Positions 50,354 to 58,953 of a DNA stretch of 64,000 bases are shown here, one piece after another. A model generated the notes under the pieces. That model saw only the letters and a list, made by a program, of their open reading frames with translations, made no database searches and was not told where the DNA came from. How positions within the stretch are numbered: the stretch's first letter is position 1; every line of letters begins with the position of its first letter. The position numbers were made by a program, and so were the translations under genes. The stretch is from DATJFQ01 sp035495555 (lineage in GTDB: Bacteria; Acidobacteriota; Vicinamibacteria; Vicinamibacterales; 2-12-FULL-66-21), in the NCBI GenBank assembly GCA_035495555.1, contig DATJFQ010000082.1:1-64000 (forward strand). The letters run 5' to 3'.

Positions 50354-52195
50354 ATGCCTGAGGGCACAGAACTTCCGGGCTCGTCGCCCGTGCCGGCTGC
50401 GGGAGCGCCGGAACTGAAAAGTCTCCTGGTCGTCGTGGTGTCTGTGGTCGTCGTGGCGGCACTGTACATCGGCAAAGACGTCCTGGTCCCAATCGTCCTG
50501 GCGATGATGCTGTCCTTCGTGCTCTCGCCGCTCGTCGATCTCGTTCAGCGTACGGGGCTTTCGAGAGGCCCGTCGGTGATCTTCACGGTGCTGCTGGCCT
50601 TCTGCGTCATCGTGCTCGGAGGCGTGCTGATGGCGCGGCAAGCCTCAGCGCTCGCGGCCGATGCGCCGCGGTATGCGACGGCAATCGACCGCAAGCTTCA
50701 CAGCGTTCAGATGTTCACGACGTCACACTTGATGCTCCTGACAAGGCTGTTTGCCCGCGGAGAGGGCGCGACCCCGACGCCGACCGAATCGGCCGCATCG
50801 ACTCCGGCGGGAGAGAATCTCGCCAACGCGAACGCTGCGCGCCAGCAGCCGGTACCGGTGAAGATTGCGCCCGCAAGCGGCGTGTCGGCCGTGTTCGGAA
50901 CGATCCTCGCGCCGGTGGTCGGGCCGATGGAGACCGCCGTCATCGTCGTCGTGATCGCCATCTTCGTGCTCATGGAACGGGAGGATCTGCGCGATCGCTT
51001 CATTCGTCTGGCCGGCTCTGAAGACCTTCAGCGGACGACGGTCGCGATGAACGACGCCGCCACGAGGCTGAGCCGGTACTTCGTCTCGCAACTCGCCGTC
51101 AACGCGACGTTCGGCACCGTCATTGGCGCCGGCCTGTGGGCCATCGGCATACCGGCGGCAGGATTCTGGGGCCTGGCCGCCGGCCTGCTGCGATTCATTC
51201 CTTACGTCGGCCCTGTGCTGGCGGCGATCGGCCCCGTCGCGCTTGGCGCAGCGATCGACCCCGGGTGGCGCGCCGCCGTCGAGGTGACCCTGCTCTTCGT
51301 CGTCGTCGAACCCTTCACCGGCTATTTTGTGGAACCACTCCTCTACGGCCACTCCACAGGGCTGGCGCCTATCTCGGTGATTGTCGCGGCGGTGTTCTGG
51401 ACGTGGATCTGGGGACCGGTTGGGTTGATCATTTCCACCCCGCTCACCCTGTGCGTCGTGGTGATGGGGCGGCACGTGAAGTCACTGGAATTCTTCGACG
51501 TCCTGCTGGGGGACCGGCCGGCACTCACGCCGGCCGACAGTTTCTATCAGCGCATCCTCGCCAACGATCCGGATAACGCGCTGGCACGGGCGGAAATCAT
51601 CCTCGAAGAGCTCTCGCTGCTCCAGTACTACGAAACGGTGGTCCTCGAGGCGCTCAAGCGCGCTGCGCAAGACCGCGCGCGCGGGACTCTCCCGGCCGGG
51701 CGTGCGGTGGAGGTCACGCGCCGAACGATCGAAGTGATCGACGAGTTGAAGGATTTCGAATCAGCGCTGCCGCAACGCAGGCACGAAGACACGCCGTCGG
51801 CCGCGTCCGTTCTCTGCGTTTCAGGGCATGGTGCGCTCGACGACGCGGTGACCGCGATGCTGGCGCAGCTCCTCCAGGAGCGCGGCATCCGAGCGCGTCA
51901 AGTGGGGTACGGCGCGCTCGCGCGCGACCGGAGCGCCGGTCTGGATCCGGCCGACGCCACCGTCATGCTGATCTCGTATCTCGATCCCGTCGAGTCGACG
52001 CCCCATGTGAAATATCTGATCCGGCGCCTGCGGCGTCAGGCTCCTCACGTCCAAATCGTCCTGGGACTGTGGGCCGCGCTGTCAGATCGCGCGGCGCAGA
52101 ACGCGCCAGCGCAGACGGTTGGAGCCGACGCCTGCGTCACCTCCCTGCAGGACGCACTCGAGGCGTGCCAACCCGGCACTCATGTGAACGGCTGA
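50354..52195 (+). CDS. AI-2E family transporter with C-terminal Rossmann-like domain
   Basis: This 613-residue protein has eight membrane helices (about 20-370) with the PerM/AI-2E pattern MLSFVLSPLVDLVQR, FWGLAAGLLRFIPYVGPVLA and VEPLLYGHSTGLAPISVIVA. After a linker with helical hairpins, residues about 490-605 form an alpha-beta domain (LCVSGHGALDDAVTAMLAQL, TVMLISYLDPVESTPHVKYL) like a cobalamin-binding or receiver-like fold. The core His of cobalamin-binding proteins is not evident. Transport substrate is unknown. Confidence 0.88.
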   Translation: MPEGTELPGSSPVPAAGAPELKSLLVVVVSVVVVAALYIGKDVLVPIVLAMMLSFVLSPLVDLVQRTGLSRGPSVIFTVLLAFCVIVLGGVLMARQASALAADAPRYATAIDRKLHSVQMFTTSHLMLLTRLFARGEGATPTPTESAASTPAGENLANANAARQQPVPVKIAPASGVSAVFGTILAPVVGPMETAVIVVVIAIFVLMEREDLRDRFIRLAGSEDLQRTTVAMNDAATRLSRYFVSQLAVNATFGTVIGAGLWAIGIPAAGFWGLAAGLLRFIPYVGPVLAAIGPVALGAAIDPGWRAAVEVTLLFVVVEPFTGYFVEPLLYGHSTGLAPISVIVAAVFWTWIWGPVGLIISTPLTLCVVVMGRHVKSLEFFDVLLGDRPALTPADSFYQRILANDPDNALARAEIILEELSLLQYYETVVLEALKRAAQDRARGTLPAGRAVEVTRRTIEVIDELKDFESALPQRRHEDTPSAASVLCVSGHGALDDAVTAMLAQLLQERGIRARQVGYGALARDRSAGLDPADATVMLISYLDPVESTPHVKYLIRRLRRQAPHVQIVLGLWAALSDRAAQNAPAQTVGADACVTSLQDALEACQPGTHVNG

Positions 52196-52262
52196 GGACG
52201 CTGATCTCCCGGTGACCCGGCAGACCAGCGCCGAAGATTCCGCTGTGCGGACACGAGCAGCG

Positions 52263-52877
52263 TCAGCGTTTTTTCCGTGACGTGCGCTGCGTGGATGATC
52301 CCTTCCGGCTGCCGGTGGTGCTGCGGCTGGTGCGGCCCCGCGCCGGACGGGCGTCCTGCTCTTCCTCCTCCTCCGCGTCACCCTGGGCTGCGCTGGCAGC
52401 CTGCTGATTGATGCCGCTCTCGGCGAGCGCACTGAGCTTCTCGTCGGCCGCCTTTTCTTCTTCGAGGATTTCGTCCAGCAGGTCGGCGGCTTCCGAGTGG
52501 CCCATGACCTTCGCCCACGCCGCGAGCGTGCCGTAGGCCGCCATCTCGTAATGTTCGCTGCGCTGGCCGGCCGCAATCAGGCTCGCGTCCATCGTCTGGT
52601 CGTCGAAGTCCTCACCCATGATGGACTGCGCTTCCTTGATGATCCCGGCAATGCCTTCGCAGTGTTTGCCGCGCACCTTCTCGTCGAGCGAGCCGAAGAC
52701 CTGCTCGAGCTTTGCCACGTGGCCGCGCGTCTGTTCGAGGTGCTCTTCGAAGGCCTCGCGCAATTCGTCGGAGCTCGAAGCTTTCGCGAGCTTCGCGAGC
52801 CCCTTGACCAACTGCTTTTCCGCGTCGTATGCGTCCCGCAACTCATCTACGAATGCATCGTGAAGACCGCCCGTCAT
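52263..52877 (-). CDS. DUF892 (YciE/YciF-like) ferritin-like protein with basic tail
   Basis: Residues 1-140 form the four-helix ferritin-like domain (FVDELRDAYDAEKQLVKGL, EEHLEQTRGHVAKLE, RSEHYEMAAYGTL, EEEKAADEKL). The remaining ~60 residues are a low-complexity tail rich in Glu, then Arg, Ser and Lys (RTSRSTTGSRKGSST). A disordered, basic tail could bind DNA or RNA. These proteins are often induced by stress; the precise role is open. Confidence 0.9.
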   Translation of the reverse strand: MTGGLHDAFVDELRDAYDAEKQLVKGLAKLAKASSSDELREAFEEHLEQTRGHVAKLEQVFGSLDEKVRGKHCEGIAGIIKEAQSIMGEDFDDQTMDASLIAAGQRSEHYEMAAYGTLAAWAKVMGHSEAADLLDEILEEEKAADEKLSALAESGINQQAASAAQGDAEEEEEQDARPARGRTSRSTTGSRKGSSTQRTSRKKR

Positions 52878-53133
52878 GTCGTCTCTCCCTTGAAATCATG
52901 TGCTGTCGCTGACACTCGGAACTCGCCAGCGTGCAACACACACGCCAGCAGGCGGCCCCGCGGGCCGTGGCGAGTTGACAACCGGAACGACCAGACGCCA
53001 CTATGCTCAGTGGCGCACGGGGCGCCCGCGGGTCCGCGCGAAGGACTGAGTCCACCCTCTACGTTCAGACGACCGCACGGCTGTCTCCGTGCTGGCCGGC
53101 TTGCGGACCGCCGGCATGCAGCATGGAGGTCCT

Positions 53134-54696
53134 ATGACGGCCACGCCGTTTCCCGAACGCCCCAACCTCGAACAGCTCAAGCACCAAGCCAAAGACCTGT
53201 TGCGCTCCGCGCGCGATCGCGACGCCGGCGCGCTCTCGCGCTTCAAAATCCTGCCCGCGTTCGCCAGCGCAACAGACGCCAGCCTCTCCGGTGCCGCGCT
53301 TGCGCTGCACGACGCGCAGTCCGTCATCGCTCGCGAACAGGGCTTCGAGTCCTGGAACGCGCTGCGCGAGCACGTCGAGGATCGCACGCTTGCCTTCGAC
53401 GCGGCCGTCGACCAGTTCCTCGAAGCGGCCACTTCGGAGCGTCCCGATCGCGCCGAGCGGCTGCTCGAATTGCACCCGGAGATCGCGCGCGCGAACCTTC
53501 AGACGGCACTGGTGCTCGGCGACGCGGCGGCCGTCGAGGCGCGTCTGGCACGAAACGAGGCTCTCGCCACCTCGGAGGGCGGCATCCGCGGCTGGCAGCC
53601 GTTGCATTACCTCTGCTACACGTCCATCGGCGCGCGATCCGCAGCGCGTGAGCACGGCCTGGTCGCGATCGCGCGGCGTCTGATCGCTGCCGGTGCCGAT
53701 CCGAACCTGCGGTTTCCCTGGCGGCACCACGACGTGAACCGGCCGGTGCTCTGGGGCGCGGTGATGAAGGTGGGCTCGTTACCGCTCGCGGACGTGCTGC
53801 TCGAGTCAGGCGCGAATCCGAGCGACGGCGTCACGGTCACGCTGGCGGCGAGCGCCGGTGACCTGGCCGCGCTCGACCTGCTGCTCGGCCACGGGGCCAA
53901 CGTGAACCATCCGTGGGCGACGGACGGTTCCGCTCCCCTCTATGCAATCCTCCACTGGTCGAGCACGGCGGAGGGCGCCCGATGGCTGCTCGATCACGGC
54001 GCGGATCCGGACCCGGTCTTCCCCGCCAACGGCGAAACGCCGATGCACGTCGTCGCGGCGGCGTGGGACGCGTCACTTGCGGCCGAGCTGGCCAGCCGTG
54101 GCGCGGATATCTCGCGGCCGCGCGCCGACGGTCGGACGCCGTATGCGGTCGCCGAACTGCACGGTAATCGAGAGGTAGCGGCATGGCTGCTGGCGCAGGG
54201 CGCCTCGGACGACCTCCTGCCGATCGATCGCCTCGTCGCGGCGTGCAGCCGCGGCGATCGCACGCTGGCGGCGGCGATGCTGGCGAACAACCCCGAGCTG
54301 CGCTCGGATATCGGCCCTGAGCACTACGCGGCGTTCTATCGTGCGGCGGAAAAGAACGATACGCCGGCCCTCGACGCGATGCTCGCGTGCGGGTTCGATC
54401 CGAACCGTGGCGACGAGTCGATCGGAAAGACGGCCTTGCACGCCGCAGCGATGGAGGGCTGGCCCGATGCGGTGCGCGTGCTGCTTGCTCACGGCGCATC
54501 GGTGACGGCGCGCGATCGCGAATTCAAGGCGCAGCCGCTGCTCTGGGCTGCCGAGGGTTCGCGGATGCAGCGTTCCGGCCGCGATCATGCGGCAGTGGGA
54601 CGGCTCCTCCTCGACGCGGGATCGCCCACCGACTGGGAGCAGAGCGAAGAGCCGTCGGAAGCGCTCATCGAGATCGTCAACTCGTGGAAACGGTAA
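53134..54696 (+). CDS. Ankyrin-repeat protein
   Basis: The 520-residue protein starts at ATG 53134 behind GGAGGT. After an N-terminal helical region with NLEQLKHQAKDLLRSARDRD, ankyrin repeats fill about 150-490 (VAIARRLIAAGADPNLRF, LAALDLLLGHGANVNHP, VRVLLAHGASVTARD). It has no signal peptide and no enzyme motif. It probably serves as a protein-binding scaffold. It converges on the methyltransferase gene with a three-base gap. Confidence 0.88.
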   Translation: MTATPFPERPNLEQLKHQAKDLLRSARDRDAGALSRFKILPAFASATDASLSGAALALHDAQSVIAREQGFESWNALREHVEDRTLAFDAAVDQFLEAATSERPDRAERLLELHPEIARANLQTALVLGDAAAVEARLARNEALATSEGGIRGWQPLHYLCYTSIGARSAAREHGLVAIARRLIAAGADPNLRFPWRHHDVNRPVLWGAVMKVGSLPLADVLLESGANPSDGVTVTLAASAGDLAALDLLLGHGANVNHPWATDGSAPLYAILHWSSTAEGARWLLDHGADPDPVFPANGETPMHVVAAAWDASLAAELASRGADISRPRADGRTPYAVAELHGNREVAAWLLAQGASDDLLPIDRLVAACSRGDRTLAAAMLANNPELRSDIGPEHYAAFYRAAEKNDTPALDAMLACGFDPNRGDESIGKTALHAAAMEGWPDAVRVLLAHGASVTARDREFKAQPLLWAAEGSRMQRSGRDHAAVGRLLLDAGSPTDWEQSEEPSEALIEIVNSWKR

Positions 54697-54699
54697 CCG

Positions 54700-55398
54700 T
54701 TAGAGACGAAGCGCCAGAATGACCGCGAAGGCGCCCTCGCGCCAGATGATTTCGGGGCGAAAGCCTGCGCCCGACAGCATCGTCAACTCGTCGGGGAGCG
54801 GCACGTAGGCGTCTTCGTGCGCCCAGGCCGCGAAATAGGACGCCGTGCGCCGCGCGGAGTACGCGCGGCGCAGGTGCGCGCGCCAGGCGTCATGCTGCTG
54901 CGCGGCAGTCGCCGCATCGCGGGCCGGACAGCAATCGGCGATAACCAGACGCCCGTCGGGGCGCAGCGCCTGCCGCAGTCTTTCGTACACACGACGCTTC
55001 GCCGGACGGGTGCGAACGTGATGCAATGCGAGCGCGGCGACACAGGCGTCGCATCTCGGCACGCCGGCCCGGACAAATGAACCGTGTCGCAGATCGACGT
55101 CCTGCCCGAGCCGCGCAGCGGCAGCGCCGAGCATCTCTTCATCGACGTCGATGCCGATCACGCGGGCGTTGCGGCTGCGGCCAAGGCACCGCTCGGCCAG
55201 CGCCCCCGTGCCGATCCCGAGATCGACGATCAGCCGCTCGTCGCCGCGAAGAGCGCCGGCGGCGGCATCCAGCATGGCGTCGTAACCCGGGATGAACGTG
55301 CGAATGCGCGCGTCGTAGTCGCGCAGGTCTATCCCGAGGTGACGGGCGACCCGGCCTCTCTTCGACTCGTCCTGGCGCAGCATGGGAGATCCCGACAT
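54700..55398 (-). CDS. Class I SAM-dependent methyltransferase
   Basis: This 232-residue protein has motif I VDLGIGTGALAERCL, a following VIGIDVDEEML acidic loop and CVAALALHHV before the post-motif strand. The substrate is unknown. The start ATG 55398 lies shortly after the divergent permease promoter. ATG 55383 is also possible. Confidence 0.85.
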   Translation of the reverse strand: MSGSPMLRQDESKRGRVARHLGIDLRDYDARIRTFIPGYDAMLDAAAGALRGDERLIVDLGIGTGALAERCLGRSRNARVIGIDVDEEMLGAAAARLGQDVDLRHGSFVRAGVPRCDACVAALALHHVRTRPAKRRVYERLRQALRPDGRLVIADCCPARDAATAAQQHDAWRAHLRRAYSARRTASYFAAWAHEDAYVPLPDELTMLSGAGFRPEIIWREGAFAVILALRL

Positions 55399-55439
55399 GG
55401 CCCATACTAGCGGACCCCTCTGATCAAAAAGAAGCCGCG

Positions 55440-55445
55440 TAGAAT
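55440..55445 (+). promoter_or_regulatory. Candidate -10 box for the ADOP permease
   Basis: TAGAAT lies six bases before the GTG at 55452, with no Shine-Dalgarno, which would give a leaderless mRNA. Confidence 0.5.
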
Positions 55446-55451
55446 GGCAAC

Positions 55452-57914
55452 GTGGTCGTCCATGCGATCCGGATGGCATGGCGCGGGCTTCGCCGTGCGC
55501 CCGGCGTCTCCGCGCTCGTCGTCGCCATGCTGGCAATCGGGATCGGATCCACCACCGCTATTTTCAGCTTCGTGAGCGCGCTGCTGGTGCGTCCGGTGGG
55601 CGGCGTCGCCGATCCGGCACGAATCGTTTCGCTCGAGCGAAGTGGCGGCAACGGCGTCATCGATATTTTCTCGTTCCCGGACTACCTCGACCTTCGCGGC
55701 CACGTCTCGGCGGCCATGGACCTCGCGGCCTTCCGGCGCGCGGGAATCGACGTGCGTGCAACGGACAGCGATCGCGTCCGCAGCGTCCTTGTGAGCGCGA
55801 ACTATTTTCAGGTGCTTGGCGTCGACACGCGACTGGGCCGGACGCTTTCAGCAAAGGACGAGAACGGCAGCGTTGCGGTAATCAGCGACGCGTGCTGGCG
55901 ACGGCTGTACGCCAGCGACCCGGACGTCATCGGCCGGCCGCTCCATATCAACGGACAGGCCTTCACGGTCGTCGGCGTGCTCGCGCCGTCGTTCACGGGC
56001 ACGTACCCGGGCCAGCCCGACGCCGTGTGGCTCCCCATTTCGGCTCAGCCCGTCGTGCTTCCGCGCATGTCTGCCGGCGTGCTCGCGAACCGCAATTCGC
56101 GGTGGGTGCAAATCATCGGACGGCTCCGCAGCGGCGTGTCATCGTCTGTCGCCGAAGCGCGCGCAGAAGCCGCGGGGGAGGCCATCGCTCAGGCGTTCCC
56201 GGGCGATCATGCGGCGGGACGGGTGACGGTTCGCGGCGGTCTTGGTCTGGCTTCCGATGACCGCGTGCAGATCGCGCAGCTTCTCTCGCTCGTTGGAGGA
56301 GCGGCAGCGCTCCTCTTCTTGATCGCGTGCGGCAATGCGGTGAACCTGCTGACGGCGCGCGCACACGATCGGCGGCACGAACTGACGATCCGCCGCGCGC
56401 TCGGCGCCAGCACGACACGTCTGGGCGCCGAGCTGCTGACCGAAGGCGCAATGCTTGCCGTGACCGCGGGCGCCATCGGTCTCTGGTTCGCGCCGCGGGC
56501 CGTCGCGTGGCTGACCGCGGTCACCCAATCCGGCTACGGTTTTCGATCGGACGCGCTGGCGCTCGATTGGCGCGCCGCGCTGTTCACCGCAGCCGCATGC
56601 GCGCTGGTCACGGTTGTGTTCACCCTGTTGCCGCTTCATGCGGTGGCGTTCGCGACGCGTGCCGAAGACGCGCTTCGCGCGGGAGGACGCGCCGTCTCAC
56701 AGGGCGGCGCGCGCGTTCGCGGATCGCTCGTGGCGTTGCAGGCCGCGTTCTCGATCGTCCTCGCGGTTGGCGCAGGCCTGGGCCTGCGCACCATGACTCG
56801 GATTGCGCACGTGCAGCCCGGCTATGCGACCGATGGCGCCGTGATCGGAAGCTTCGCACTGGACGTGCACGGTTACACCGCGCCTCGCGCGGCCGGCTTC
56901 TTCGAGCAGACCGCCGCAGACCTTCGGCGCCAGCCTGGCCTGAACGCGGTGAGCTGGTCGACCGCGATCCCGCCCGTCCTGTACGGCGGGCGCATGTCTG
57001 TGTTCCGTCTCGGGGAAGCGCCGTCACAGAGCGAACTGCAGAAACATGAAGACGAGTTCGGGATCCGCTCCGATGTCGCCGTCGTCGGTCCGCAATTCTT
57101 CGAGGCCCTGCGCATCGAGCTTCGCAGCGGACGCGGCTTCGAGGATCGCGACCGCACCGGCTCCCAGCCGGTCGCGATCGTCAATCGCACGCTCGCCGAG
57201 CGCCTCTGGCCAGGTCAGGATCCGCTCGGCCGGTTCCTGGAGGCCCCGCCGTATAGCGGCGCTGTGCCGCCGCCGATGCAGGTGATCGGCGTTGCCGCGG
57301 ACACCCGCCACCGATCGCTGTTGAGCAGTACCCCCGTGCCGGTGCTCTACCTGCCGTTCCTGCAGAACCCCGATACGCGTGCGACGCTCATCGTGCGCAC
57401 GTTTGTATCAGCTGACACGGTCTCGGCGGCGATTCGTCGAGCCGCGGCGTCCGCAGACCCCGACGTGCCGCCCCTCGCGATCCAGGAGATCGCCGACTAC
57501 GATGCCGCGACGCTGTGGCCGCAGCGATCGATCGCTGGCGCGTTCGGATTCTTTGCGCTGTGCGGGCTGTTGCTCGCCGCAATCGGGATCTACGCCATGC
57601 TCGCCCACGACGTCGCATCGCGCCGTCGAGAGCTGGCCATTCGCGTCGCGCTCGGTGCGTCCGGACGCCGCCTGTCGACATTCGTCGTCGGAAGCGCGAT
57701 GCGATTCGCGCTCGTGGGTACGGCCGCCGGACTGGCGCTCTCGTTTGGCGCGGGCAGTCGGCTGAGCGGCGTGTTGTTCGGTGTCAGCGCGCACGACCCG
57801 ATCACGTTCGCCGGCGCAGCGCTCGGACTCGTTGCGATCGCCGGGGCCGCCAGCGCAGTTCCGGCGCGGCGCGCCGCGCGCGCCGATCCGAATGATGCGC
57901 TGCGGCTGGAATAG
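55452..57914 (+). CDS. ADOP-family permease (two MacB/FtsX units)
   Basis: This 820-residue protein has two copies of the FtsX/MacB module. Each has a MacB periplasmic core-like domain (about 45-235 and 440-650). Helix groups lie at 18-40, 270-400 and 700-815. The start segment MAWRGLRRAPGVSALVVAML is the typical ADOP entry. The N-terminal regulatory helix region of many ADOP proteins is missing, so the gene starts directly at the permease. The ATPase partner is not in the window. It is probably an exporter for peptides or small molecules, but substrates are unknown. Confidence 0.9.
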   Translation: MVVHAIRMAWRGLRRAPGVSALVVAMLAIGIGSTTAIFSFVSALLVRPVGGVADPARIVSLERSGGNGVIDIFSFPDYLDLRGHVSAAMDLAAFRRAGIDVRATDSDRVRSVLVSANYFQVLGVDTRLGRTLSAKDENGSVAVISDACWRRLYASDPDVIGRPLHINGQAFTVVGVLAPSFTGTYPGQPDAVWLPISAQPVVLPRMSAGVLANRNSRWVQIIGRLRSGVSSSVAEARAEAAGEAIAQAFPGDHAAGRVTVRGGLGLASDDRVQIAQLLSLVGGAAALLFLIACGNAVNLLTARAHDRRHELTIRRALGASTTRLGAELLTEGAMLAVTAGAIGLWFAPRAVAWLTAVTQSGYGFRSDALALDWRAALFTAAACALVTVVFTLLPLHAVAFATRAEDALRAGGRAVSQGGARVRGSLVALQAAFSIVLAVGAGLGLRTMTRIAHVQPGYATDGAVIGSFALDVHGYTAPRAAGFFEQTAADLRRQPGLNAVSWSTAIPPVLYGGRMSVFRLGEAPSQSELQKHEDEFGIRSDVAVVGPQFFEALRIELRSGRGFEDRDRTGSQPVAIVNRTLAERLWPGQDPLGRFLEAPPYSGAVPPPMQVIGVAADTRHRSLLSSTPVPVLYLPFLQNPDTRATLIVRTFVSADTVSAAIRRAAASADPDVPPLAIQEIADYDAATLWPQRSIAGAFGFFALCGLLLAAIGIYAMLAHDVASRRRELAIRVALGASGRRLSTFVVGSAMRFALVGTAAGLALSFGAGSRLSGVLFGVSAHDPITFAGAALGLVAIAGAASAVPARRAARADPNDALRLE

Positions 57915-57933
57915 GGACGGAGGAATACGCCAT

Positions 57934-58839
57934 ATGAAAAGCCTCACGGCTGCCGTGTTCACGATGGGTCTCGCCGCCGTTCCGGCGCAAACGCCACAGG
58001 CGCCCCCGAGAACGGAGGTCTATCTGGCATCGTTCACGAGCGGCCCGGCAGGCACGGTCAGTGGGCCCCTCATCAACGTCAGCCAGAGCCCCGGGTACGA
58101 CAACCAGCCGAGTTACACACCAGACGGGCAAGCCATCCTGTTCACGTCGGACCGCGTCGATCGGCAGACCGACATCTTCCGCTACAACCTGGCGTCGAAG
58201 TCGCTCACGAGGCTGACGCACGACCCCGCGAACGAGTATTCGCCGCTCGTGATGCCCGGCGGCGGCGCGTTCTCGGTCGTCCACGGCGACGAGCAGTCGC
58301 TCTGGTCCTTCGACCTCGACGGATCGCATGGCCATCTGCTCTATCAGCACAAAGGCAAGATCGGCTATCACGTGTGGATCGATCCGTCGCACGTCGGCAT
58401 CTTCGTGCTGGGCGATCAGGGCCAGCCGGCGACGCTTCAGATCGCGAACGTGAAGACGAACGAAACGACCGTGATCGCGTCGTCCATCGGCCGTTCGCTG
58501 TCGATGAGGCCAGGCACCGGCAAGATGACGTTCGTCGACAAATCGAAGCAGGGCCACTGGTCGATCAAAGAACTGGACCCGAAGACCCGCGCGATCACCA
58601 CGCTCGTGGAGACGCCGGAAGGGAGCGAGGATTACGCCTGGGATCCGGCGACGGGACAAGTCGTGATGGCGAGCGGGACGCAGATTCTCGGCTGGTCGCC
58701 GTCGCGCGCAGCGCAAGGATGGCGTCCTCTTGGAGATCTCTCGACTGAAGGCGTCACGAGTATCACGCGCCTTGCCGTGAACCCGGTCGCGAGTGCTCCA
58801 GCCGTTGGACGCCTCGCGCTGGTCGCAGTACCGAAGTAG
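57934..58839 (+). CDS. TolB-like beta-propeller protein
   Basis: This 301-residue exported protein has a signal peptide (about 1-18) and WD40-like/TolB blades such as DNQPSYTPDGQAILFTSDRV, DIFRYNLASKSLTRLTHDPA and SPLVMPGGGAFSVV. ATG 57934 follows ACGGAGGA. It lies 19 bases after the ADOP gene, so it is co-transcribed and may be a substrate-binding or accessory part of the exporter. Confidence 0.85.
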   Translation: MKSLTAAVFTMGLAAVPAQTPQAPPRTEVYLASFTSGPAGTVSGPLINVSQSPGYDNQPSYTPDGQAILFTSDRVDRQTDIFRYNLASKSLTRLTHDPANEYSPLVMPGGGAFSVVHGDEQSLWSFDLDGSHGHLLYQHKGKIGYHVWIDPSHVGIFVLGDQGQPATLQIANVKTNETTVIASSIGRSLSMRPGTGKMTFVDKSKQGHWSIKELDPKTRAITTLVETPEGSEDYAWDPATGQVVMASGTQILGWSPSRAAQGWRPLGDLSTEGVTSITRLAVNPVASAPAVGRLALVAVPK

Positions 58840-58845
58840 CTGACC

Positions 58846-58950
58846 GTACCCGGCACCCATCCGAGGCCCCCAGCACCCCGCGCGAAGCGCGGCCCCAGCC
58901 CCCGTCCGAGGCACGCAGCTCCCAGCACCCGCGCGAAGCGCGCACCCGGC
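58846..58950. repeat. GC-rich dispersed repeat between convergent genes
   Basis: Two CACCCGCGCGAAGCGCG cores (near 58877 and 58927), each flanked by CCGAGGC words, share the family pattern of 19.2 and 42.0 kb. It lies between two convergent genes. Confidence 0.75.
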
Positions 58951-58953
58951 GCG

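Noticed and set aside
52976..53008. Promoter TTGACA with TATGCT upstream of the ankyrin gene
   Set aside because: The spacer is 21 bases, too long for a normal sigma-70 promoter; an 18-base alternative uses a poor -10 (CACTAT).
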